Shown one piece after another: positions 1 to 5,019 of a DNA stretch of 9,451 bases; within the stretch, counting starts at the first letter, position 1, and each line of letters begins with the position of its first letter. The position numbers were made by a program, and so were the translations under genes. The notes beneath the pieces are model-generated. The model did no database searches. It was not told the origin of the DNA and was given only the letters and a program-made list of their open reading frames with translations. This DNA comes from Dehalococcoidales bacterium (GTDB lineage: Bacteria > Chloroflexota > Dehalococcoidia > Dehalococcoidales > RBG-16-60-22), in contig JAOAEN010000031.1 in the NCBI GenBank assembly GCA_026416775.1, positions 1-9,451 on the forward strand, given 5' to 3'.

Positions 1-663
1 TACCAGACCGAACTGGTGATACATCGGCAGGGCAAAAAGCATCATGACGTCCTTTTCCGTCTGGTGCATGGCCTGGGCAGAACAGGCCGCCTCGATGCAG
101 AGGCTCCGGTGCGAAAGGACAACACCGTGCGGGTCAAAGGTGGGGCCGCTCGTATAGGCGATGATGGCGGGGTCCCCGGGGTCCGGCGGGATACCGGTCT
201 CCTGCGGCGGACTTTCCGCAATGAGCTCATCGTAGACGGGAAGCCCCCCGGTCTTTTCACCGACGGTGATAAACTTCTGTCTGCTACCGAACCTTGCCAG
301 CACCTGTCTGAAGGTGCTGCCGAGTGCCTGGACCTCAACAACCGCAACTTTGGGCTGGCAGTCGTTAAAGAGGCATTCAAGCTCGTCGGGGACATAGCGC
401 GTATCAAGCGGTACCGCGATGCCACCGGCCTTCATGATCCCGAAGAAGACGCCTGCAAACTGGGGGATGTTTGAAAGGAGGAGGGCGACGCGGTCCCCCT
501 TCCTGAATCCCATCCTGAGGAGAGCACAGGCAAAGCGGCTGGCCTCCTCATCAAGCTGGCCGAAGGTCATCTCACGGTCTCCGGCGATAATGGCGGGGCT
601 TCCGCCGTGATGGTGCACCGTGCTTTCCAGCACTGCGTTCAGAGTCTGCGGGTACTGAAGCAT
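1..663 (-). CDS. AMP-dependent acyl-CoA synthetase-like protein, N-terminal part (runs off left edge)
   Basis: This is the first 221 residues of an ANL-superfamily (AMP-forming) ligase; the 3' end lies beyond base 1. Family members activate a carboxylic acid with ATP and pass the acyl group to CoA. Visible landmarks are an N-terminal region of the acyl-CoA synthetase type (MTFGQLDEEASRFA, residues 32-45), the KAGGIAVPLDTRY segment at 78-90, and the ALPMYHQFG segment at 211-219. The usual ATP-binding A3 signature (YTSGTTGxPKGV) is present only in altered form at residues 170-181, YTSGPTFDPHGV, with T to P, G to F and K to H changes. The ATG shares one base with the yggS stop (TAATG). A GGGGAG ribosome-binding site lies 6-8 bases upstream inside yggS, so translational coupling is likely. 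The substrate cannot be told. With the altered signature, loss of normal adenylation or an unusual subfamily is possible. Confidence 0.85.
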   Translation of the reverse strand, partial: MLQYPQTLNAVLESTVHHHGGSPAIIAGDREMTFGQLDEEASRFACALLRMGFRKGDRVALLLSNIPQFAGVFFGIMKAGGIAVPLDTRYVPDELECLFNDCQPKVAVVEVQALGSTFRQVLARFGSRQKFITVGEKTGGLPVYDELIAESPPQETGIPPDPGDPAIIAYTSGPTFDPHGVVLSHRSLCIEAACSAQAMHQTEKDVMMLFALPMYHQFGLV

Positions 664-1319
664 TACGGTCTCTCCCCGAATATCCTGGTGCCGATGCGGA
701 TGATGCTGGCACCTTCTTCAATGGCGATGCGGTAGGTGGCGCTCATCCCCATGGAAAGATATCTCATTTCCACATTCGGTAGCCCCATTTTCCTGATGTG
801 CTCGGAGAGTTCTCTCGTCTCGGCGAAATAGGGGCGTGCTTCCTCGGGCCTCGTCACGGCCGGCCCCATCGTCATCAGCCCCATCACGCGGATGTTGCTT
901 AAACGGGCGATTTCCCTGATGAGACCTTCCGCGTTTTCAGGGTAAACCCCGGCCTTACCGGCCTCACGGGCACTGTTGACCTCAATCAGCACCGGCATGA
1001 CCTTGCCCGCCTGGGCGCACCTTCTATCAATTTCCCGGGCGAGTTCAACGGAGTCCACCGTCTCTATCATGTCAAAGATCTCAATTGCCTTTTTGACCTT
1101 GTTTTTCTGAAGGTGTCCGATGAAGTGCCAGCGTGCTCTCCTGCCGATCCGGCTGAAGGCAAGCTCGGCTTCCTGGACATAGTTTTCACCGATGACGCTT
1201 ATGCCGGCCTCAACGGCTTCAACGATTTCGTCCGGGCTTCTTGATTTGGCAGCGGCGACGATTAGGACGCCTTCAGGGACTTCCCTCAGTAGCTGGGCAA
1301 CGTTTTCTCTGATGCTCAC
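663..1319 (-). CDS. yggS: YggS/PLPBP family pyridoxal phosphate homeostasis protein
   Basis: This is a 218-residue single-domain PLP-binding protein of the alanine-racemase-like TIM-barrel fold. The family has no known enzymatic reaction; it buffers pyridoxal 5'-phosphate and affects amino acid and keto acid pools in the cytoplasm. Seen here: the PLP lysine at K25 (VAAAKSRSP), GENYVQE at 44-50, the family signature WHFIGHLQKNKVK at 64-76, LMTMGP at 148-153, LSMGMS at 188-193 and the C-terminal RIGTRIFG at 208-215. The usual Asp shortly after LSMGMS (MSxD) is replaced: the sequence reads MSATY. The start is GTG with no recognisable Shine-Dalgarno sequence, nine bases after the lipoprotein stop, so translation probably depends on coupling. 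The N-terminus aligns naturally to family members from this GTG. The stop overlaps the next gene by one base. Identification is firm. Confidence 0.95.
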   Translation of the reverse strand: MSIRENVAQLLREVPEGVLIVAAAKSRSPDEIVEAVEAGISVIGENYVQEAELAFSRIGRRARWHFIGHLQKNKVKKAIEIFDMIETVDSVELAREIDRRCAQAGKVMPVLIEVNSAREAGKAGVYPENAEGLIREIARLSNIRVMGLMTMGPAVTRPEEARPYFAETRELSEHIRKMGLPNVEMRYLSMGMSATYRIAIEEGASIIRIGTRIFGERP

Positions 1320-1328
1320 GGTGGGGAC

Positions 1329-1631
1329 TTACTGCTGGGTCTGATTTCCACTAACCACGACGACTACCGTCTGGTTTTCCCCGTAGGCCTGCTGCAGCGC
1401 GCGCTCCATTTCCTGCTTCTGCCAATCAGCATAGGCCTTGTTGTATTCGTTGATCGCCTGCTCGAGGTTCTTGTAGTATTCTTCCTGCCATTTCTGGTAA
1501 GCCTCAAGCTGTTGCTGGTAGAGCTCCATCTCCCGCTCGTAGCGTTCCTGCTCGGAGTCACCGAAAAGCCCGCACGAGGCAAGAAGCGGCAGGAGCAGGA
1601 GCGTTCCGAGCAGGCCAAGACATCTTTTCAT
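1329..1631 (-). CDS. Small Tyr/Gln-rich helical lipoprotein of unknown function
   Basis: A 100-residue protein with a typical lipoprotein signal: K2-R3, a Leu-rich hydrophobic stretch (5-17) and the lipobox L17-A18-S19-C20. It should be cleaved before Cys20 and lipid-anchored on the outer face of the membrane. The mature part (81 residues) is a highly charged helix rich in Gln, Glu, Tyr and Lys from about 26 to 83, with Tyr at exactly seven-residue spacing (31, 38, 45, 52) and further aromatics at 48, 53, 63, 67, 70 and 83. It ends with a TVVVVVSG strand and an NQTQQ tail. A GGTGAGG ribosome-binding site lies about 11 bases before the ATG. A three-codon ATG-AAA-AAA-TGA reading frame lies just ahead, and its stop overlaps the real ATG. 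I do not recognise the family. It is the first gene of the run leading into yggS. Confidence 0.8.
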   Translation of the reverse strand: MKRCLGLLGTLLLLPLLASCGLFGDSEQERYEREMELYQQQLEAYQKWQEEYYKNLEQAINEYNKAYADWQKQEMERALQQAYGENQTVVVVVSGNQTQQ

Positions 1632-1661
1632 TTTTTCATAAACCTCACCCGATTACCTCTT

Positions 1662-1690
1662 ATTTTACATGAAACCCCCGCCTATTACCA
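1662..1690 (-). promoter_or_regulatory. Candidate promoter for the lipoprotein-yggS-ligase run
   Basis: On the minus strand a TAAAAT hexamer (1667-1662, five of six matches to TATAAT) has a poor -35 (TGGTAA, 1690-1685) at 17-base spacing. Transcription would start near 1655, just upstream of the GGTGAGG ribosome-binding site. The weak -35 keeps confidence low. Confidence 0.35.
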
Positions 1691-1703
1691 GACCTGTCGG
1701 GGG
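1675..1703. repeat. Inverted repeat CCCCCG-N17-CGGGGG
   Basis: A perfect six-base GC stem (1675-1680 with 1698-1703) encloses 17 bases. It lies between the lipoprotein gene and rsfS and overlaps the -35 and spacer of the candidate lipoprotein promoter. No convincing T-run follows on either strand, so it is not a clear terminator. It could be an operator, a leader hairpin or chance. Confidence 0.35.
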
Positions 1704-1870
1704 ATTTTACCTGCTCCCGGCTTACTTTTTGCGCTCACCATCCTTCATCCCCCATCACACGGGAGGCATCCACATGGTTGATAAATCCGGCTGTGTGAGA
1801 GCGGGCCAAAGCCGATGGGGTACGGGAAACCGGATGTGGCTGTTACCGCTTCTTCCCTGCCCTGCGGCTG

Positions 1871-1879
1871 TGCTATAAT
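1871..1879 (+). promoter_or_regulatory. Extended -10 promoter of rsfS
   Basis: The sequence TGC-TATAAT is a perfect -10 hexamer (1874-1879) with the extended TGn element. The -35 region at the proper distance (TCTTCC) is poor, which is acceptable for an extended -10 promoter. Initiation would fall near 1886-1889, giving a leader of about 25 bases before the proposed rsfS start. Confidence 0.7.
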
Positions 1880-1899
1880 TCTTCCCGTAGAAACTTGAT

Positions 1900-1905
1900 G
1901 GGGGG
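1900..1905 (+). promoter_or_regulatory. G-rich ribosome-binding site that supports a CTG start for rsfS
   Basis: Six consecutive G residues lie six bases before an in-frame CTG at 1912. No ribosome-binding site precedes the next in-frame standard start, the GTG at 1942, and family alignment needs the residues in between. The site therefore argues for initiation at or near 1912. Confidence 0.45.
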
Positions 1906-1911
1906 CCTGCT

Positions 1912-2256
1912 CTGGAAAACATTGAGATTGCCCGCCGTGCCGTGGAAATTGCAAGCGACAAGCAGGCAAGCGATATCGTCCTGCTAGATGTACGCGGGCT
2001 CTGCAGCTTTGCTGAATACTTCGTTATCTGCTCGGTGGACAGCGAGCGCCAGCTCCATACCATCCTTGATGAGATTGAAAAGCAGCTTAAGGGCGAGGGG
2101 GTGATACCCCATCACCGCGAGGGTACGCTGGACTCAGGCTGGCTCCTCCTTGACTACGGTGACGTCATCGTGCATATCTTCGGGCACGAGGAGCGTCGCT
2201 ACTACAACCTCGACGAGCTCTGGCAGCGGGCAAAGGTCGTAGTCAGGCTCCTTTAG
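1912..2256 (+). CDS. rsfS: Ribosomal silencing factor RsfS (Iojap/DUF143)
   Basis: RsfS binds ribosomal protein uL14 on the large subunit and blocks joining with the 30S subunit, lowering translation in starvation. Read from CTG 1912 the protein has 114 residues, the usual family length. Seen are an N-terminal helix (LENIEIARRAVEIASDKQASD), the IVLLDVRGL strand, the SFAEYFVIC core, HHREGT near 67-72, GWLLLDYGDVIVHIF at 76-90 and the RRYYNLDELW ending. The first standard start in frame is GTG 1942, but it would remove about ten residues of the conserved first helix and has no ribosome-binding site. An in-frame stop at 1888 limits any extension, and no ATG, GTG or TTG is in frame between 1888 and 1942. 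The gene is monocistronic, divergent from the lipoprotein gene and convergent with ndk, overlapping it by 14 bases. Identity is firm; the start is inferred. Confidence 0.93.
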   Translation: MENIEIARRAVEIASDKQASDIVLLDVRGLCSFAEYFVICSVDSERQLHTILDEIEKQLKGEGVIPHHREGTLDSGWLLLDYGDVIVHIFGHEERRYYNLDELWQRAKVVVRLL

Positions 2257-2683
2257 TGAACGCCTGGCTGAAGACCTCGTCCTTCCTGAAGAAAATCGCA
2301 ATTTCCTTTTCCGCATTTTCGGGTGAATCGGAAGCATGGGTGGAGTTGCGCTGGACGTCAAGCCCGTAGTCCCTCCGTATCGTGCCGGGGGCGGCTTTAG
2401 CGGGATCGGTCGCCCCCATGAGTTTCCTTATCCTTTCCACAGCATCTTCCCCCTCAAAGCCCGCCGCCACAATCGGCGCTGAGGTGATATAGTCCACGAG
2501 GCTTTTGAAGAACGGTTTATCCCTGTGGACGGCGTAGTGGCGCTCCGCCATGGCACGGTCCATGTGGAGCATTTTGAGCGCGGTGAGCTTCAGCCCGGCC
2601 GCCTGGATCCGGGCAATGATGGCCCCGGCAAGCTCACGCTCCATGGCATCGGGTTTGACCAGGACAAGCGATTTTTCCATCAT
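2243..2683 (-). CDS. ndk: Nucleoside diphosphate kinase
   Basis: Ndk moves the terminal phosphate from ATP to other (d)NDPs through a phosphohistidine and balances nucleotide pools in the cytoplasm. From ATG 2683 the protein has 146 residues, typical for the family. Seen are LVLVKPDA with the conserved Lys at K10, HRDKPFF at 53-59, GATDPAKAAPGTIRRDYG at 90-107, and the catalytic segment NSTHASDSPENA with the phosphorylated His at H116. The Gly usual after the catalytic His (HGSDS) is Ala here. An upstream in-frame TTG at 2704 is rejected as start because a GAGGAG ribosome-binding site (2693-2698) sits nine bases before ATG 2683; a second ATG follows at once at 2680. That site overlaps the stop of the upstream HAD gene, 13 bases away, so the two are probably coupled. 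Its end overlaps the end of rsfS. Confidence 0.96.
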   Translation of the reverse strand: MMEKSLVLVKPDAMERELAGAIIARIQAAGLKLTALKMLHMDRAMAERHYAVHRDKPFFKSLVDYITSAPIVAAGFEGEDAVERIRKLMGATDPAKAAPGTIRRDYGLDVQRNSTHASDSPENAEKEIAIFFRKDEVFSQAFTKGA

Positions 2684-2696
2684 CCGACGGGACTCC

Positions 2697-3383
2697 TCAA
2701 CCAAGATTCTTACGGTTATCCCGAAAAAGCCTCCTCAGGTCTTCAAGGCTGACTTTCTCAAGTGTTTCCACAATGATATCGGCACCGTTCAGGACTTCTT
2801 TCGGGTGACTGCTGGTAACGGCAACGCATTTCATCCCGGCAGCCCTGGCAGCCTTTACGCCGGCAATGGCATCCTCAATAACAACACAGCCCTGCGGGGG
2901 CACCCCAAGCCTTCGGGCGGCGAGGAGAAAGATCTGGGGCGAGGGCTTGCTTTCGGCAACTTCGGTTCCCGCGACAATGGCCCCGAAATACCCTTCAATG
3001 CCCAGATGTTGCAGGATGAGCCTGATGTTCTCGGCTACCGCCGATGAAGCAACGGCAAGCCCGATGCCGTTCTCCCTGAGTTTCCTGATAAGCTCAACTG
3101 CCCCGGGCATGGGGCGGACATTGCCCTGAATGCAGCGGCGGAACTGTGCCTGCTTTTCCGTGTTGATGGCATCCATCTCTCCGGGGGAGATCGAATCACC
3201 GAGGAAGAACCTGATAATGGTATCATGTCGCTGCCCGAAAAGCGGCATGAAATCGGCCCGGCGCAGGTTGATGCCACGCCTGCCGAGCGCGTGCCGCCAC
3301 GCCTGGTAATGGTATTCGGCGGTGTCAGCGATGACACCGTCCAGATCCCAGAGCACGGCCTGAAGGACGCCCCTGTCAGACAT
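2697..3383 (-). CDS. HAD-superfamily hydrolase, beta-phosphoglucomutase-like
   Basis: A 228-residue HAD phosphatase/phosphomutase with a helical cap. Motif I is LWDLDGVIADT, with nucleophile D13 and general acid/base D15. Motif II is the Ser in VASSA (113-114), motif III is K146 in ESKPSPQIF, and motif IV is IED at 169-171 in VVIEDAIAGVKAA. The cap begins with TAEYHYQAW, very like the TAEYHFRAW of lactococcal beta-phosphoglucomutase, and EVAESKP also matches that enzyme. This points to a sugar phosphomutase or small phosphate-ester hydrolase, but the substrate cannot be assigned. An open frame continues upstream to 3545, but the Arg/Ser/Pro-rich extension is not conserved and overlaps the thioesterase gene. 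ATG 3383 overlaps the thioesterase stop by eight bases (ATGTCTGA), with a GGGAG site ten bases upstream. This arrangement supports the chosen start and coupled translation. Confidence 0.9.
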   Translation of the reverse strand: MSDRGVLQAVLWDLDGVIADTAEYHYQAWRHALGRRGINLRRADFMPLFGQRHDTIIRFFLGDSISPGEMDAINTEKQAQFRRCIQGNVRPMPGAVELIRKLRENGIGLAVASSAVAENIRLILQHLGIEGYFGAIVAGTEVAESKPSPQIFLLAARRLGVPPQGCVVIEDAIAGVKAARAAGMKCVAVTSSHPKEVLNGADIIVETLEKVSLEDLRRLFRDNRKNLG

Positions 3384-3846
3384 GGCGACGCAGCTCCCTG
3401 ACCCTATCGGGCCTATCGGCCCCGTTTTCGGCGATGAACTGCTTTGCCGTAGCCTCGGCAACGATGGTACCGTCCCTGAGGCGCACCTCGGCGGCGGTCT
3501 CGATGATCTTCCGGCGCATGCGGCTGACGCGTGCCGTGACGACAAGTGGCACGCCGAGTTTTATCGGCTGGCGGATCCTGATGTTCATGCTGGCGGTAAG
3601 GCAGGTATTGCCCGTGGCGTAGGCGGCATTGCTCATTGCCTCGTCAAAGAGACAGCCCAGGATGCCGCCGTGAAGAAGCCCCGGCCAGCCCTGATGGTGG
3701 CTACCCGGCGTAAACTCGGCGCGCAGGCCATCTCCATCGCGGATAAAGGTCAGCTTCAACCCGAAGGGGTTGTTCTGCCCGCAGCCAAAGCAATAGCCTT
3801 CGCTGAGGTCAGTACTGCTGAGGATGACTTTCGGCATGGTAACCAT
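3376..3846 (-). CDS. PaaI-family hotdog-fold thioesterase
   Basis: A 156-residue protein of the hotdog fold, family PaaI/acyl-CoA thioesterase, expected to hydrolyse a CoA (or similar) thioester in the cytoplasm. The core segment reads HQGWPGLLHGGILGCLFDEA at about 51-70, with the HGG turn (59-61) and the acidic DE pair (68-69) on the central helix, as in catalytic members. The N-terminus carries CFGCGQNNPFGLKL with Cys19 and Cys22, a feature common in this branch. The substrate is unknown. Start choice: TTG 3864, ATG 3858, ATG 3846 and ATG 3837 are all in frame. A GGAGAG site at 3856-3851 favours 3846 (short spacing) or 3837. The gene begins within 20 bases of the thiL stop and overlaps the HAD gene at its end, so it is part of the thiL operon. 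Its role there may be clearing unwanted thioesters, but that is inference. Confidence 0.88.
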   Translation of the reverse strand: MVTMPKVILSSTDLSEGYCFGCGQNNPFGLKLTFIRDGDGLRAEFTPGSHHQGWPGLLHGGILGCLFDEAMSNAAYATGNTCLTASMNIRIRQPIKLGVPLVVTARVSRMRRKIIETAAEVRLRDGTIVAEATAKQFIAENGADRPDRVRELRRHV

Positions 3847-3864
3847 GTTTCTCTCCATAAACAA

Positions 3865-4860
3865 CTAGAAATGTGTCCAGCCCGTTCTGGCTGTCTTCAC
3901 GGGCTTTCCCTCTGCGTCAGTGATTTCTATCCTGCCGGGAAAGCTCTCGGTGATGGTGCCGATCGCGGTAAGAGGAAAGGTCGCCTCATCCCTGAGGCGC
4001 TGGACAACCCCGTTGCCGGCGGTGAAGAGGATCTCGTAGTCTTCCCCGCCGGAAAGGGCAAGCCCATCTGCCATTTCCCCGAAGTTTTCCCGTACCGCAG
4101 GATGGACGGGAAGTCGCGTTATATCCAGCCTTGCACCCAGCCCGCTTGCCTCGCAGATATGCCCGAGGTCGGCAAGAAGCCCGTCGCTCAGGTCAATCGC
4201 ACAGCTTACCCCGTGTTTCAGCAGGAAATTGCCCTCCCTGATACGCGGGGTGGGGCGGTTAAAGGCCTCACGCAGGTATGAGCCCGCCTCCCGGCTCAAG
4301 GCAAGATTCCCGTAGAGCATCTCGCGCCCGGCAGCGGCACTGCCAAGATATCCGGTCACCGCAATAATGTCCCCTGCTCTTGCCCCGCTGCGGCCCATGA
4401 CTTTACCCTCCGGGCTTATTCCCAGCACGGTGATGGTGATGGAGAGTTTGTCCGCACGGCTGATGTTGCCGCCGATGATGGCAACGGAAGACTTCCGCGC
4501 GAGCTCAATCATCCCCTCATAGACGGCGGTGACCGCCTCAACTTCTGTGGCGGCGGGCAGGGCAAGGGCAACAAGCACGTACTGCGGGATGCCCCCCATG
4601 GCAGCGATATCGGAGAGGTTGATGGCAAGCGCCTTCCAGCCGAGGTCCTGCCAGCCGGTGAGACCGCGGCGGAAATGCACGTCTTCCATCATCGTATCGG
4701 TGGTGGCAAGATAGACCCCCGCATCGCCGCGGAAGGCGGCAGCATCGTCCCCGATGCCGATGATAGGCTTCCCCTCGCCGAGGCGGTCAACCCCGGCTTC
4801 GGTGATCATCCTTGAAAGAAGGTCAATGAGGGAAAATTCCCCGAGTTCGGCTACTTTCAC
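3865..4860 (-). CDS. thiL: Thiamine-monophosphate kinase
   Basis: ThiL phosphorylates thiamine monophosphate with ATP to make the cofactor thiamine diphosphate, the last step of the pathway. From GTG 4860 the protein has 331 residues, normal for the family, and starts MKVAELGEFSLIDLL, the usual ThiL N-terminus. Seen are GIGDDAA (35-41), TTDTMMEDVHF (53-63), NLSDIAAMGG (81-90), then IIGGNISRAD, the GDIIAVTGYLGSAAAG segment, AIDLSDGLLADLG and ALSGGEDYEILFT near the end, together the PurM/AIR-synthase-like two-domain fold. A second GTG stands one codon upstream (4863). No Shine-Dalgarno sequence precedes either, because a TGn-TATACT promoter ends only a few bases before them, so the message is probably leaderless. 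The frame is open back to 4965 but that part is not family-like. First gene of the thiL, thioesterase, HAD, ndk run. No other thiamine genes are visible. Confidence 0.95.
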   Translation of the reverse strand: MKVAELGEFSLIDLLSRMITEAGVDRLGEGKPIIGIGDDAAAFRGDAGVYLATTDTMMEDVHFRRGLTGWQDLGWKALAINLSDIAAMGGIPQYVLVALALPAATEVEAVTAVYEGMIELARKSSVAIIGGNISRADKLSITITVLGISPEGKVMGRSGARAGDIIAVTGYLGSAAAGREMLYGNLALSREAGSYLREAFNRPTPRIREGNFLLKHGVSCAIDLSDGLLADLGHICEASGLGARLDITRLPVHPAVRENFGEMADGLALSGGEDYEILFTAGNGVVQRLRDEATFPLTAIGTITESFPGRIEITDAEGKPVKTARTGWTHF

Positions 4861-4868
4861 CACAGTAA

Positions 4869-4895
4869 AGTATAGCACATCCGGGCGGCGCTCAA
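4869..4895 (-). promoter_or_regulatory. Promoter of the thiL operon
   Basis: On the minus strand the extended -10 TGC-TATACT (4877-4869) has a TTGAGC -35-like hexamer (4895-4890) at 15-base spacing. Transcription should start at about 4863-4860, on or next to the tandem GTG start codons. The TGTGCTATA core is identical to that of the rsfS promoter. Confidence 0.6.
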
Positions 4896-4945
4896 GCAGA
4901 AGCACGGCAACGGGCCTTACCGGCATTGGCTTGCTTCCCACGCTC

Positions 4946-4983
4946 AGCCCCCGTTTATCCCACACGGGCCCATCCGCGGGGCT
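4946..4983. repeat. Inverted repeat between recG and thiL
   Basis: AGCCCCCG (4946-4953) pairs with CGGGGCT (4977-4983), a seven-base stem with one bulge. An alternative inner stem CCCGT/ACGGG uses the same bases. It lies after recG and upstream of the thiL promoter. No T-run follows, so it is not a convincing intrinsic terminator. Confidence 0.35.
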
Positions 4984-5019
4984 GCCAGATTCAGTTGGGG
5001 GCGAGAAACGTCTGCGGTA

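Noticed and set aside
16..610. Plus-strand open frames at the left edge
   Set aside because: They are antisense to a continuous minus-strand acyl-CoA synthetase-like frame from 663 to the edge with recognisable family segments.
3384..3545. N-terminal extension of the HAD hydrolase back to 3545
   Set aside because: The extension is Arg/Ser/Pro-rich, overlaps conserved thioesterase coding sequence in another frame, and the normal HAD N-terminus begins at ATG 3383 with a ribosome-binding site.
3382..4281. A 299-codon plus-strand frame opposite the thioesterase and thiL
   Set aside because: Same codon-bias artefact; it spans the ends of two unrelated, well-identified genes.
4913..4953. TPP-riboswitch-like pieces upstream of thiL on the minus strand (GGGGGCTGAG, then AATGCCGG)
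   Set aside because: The two pieces are only about 16 bases apart, the CCTGATC element is absent, the aptamer would be far too short, and the segment lies upstream of the thiL promoter.
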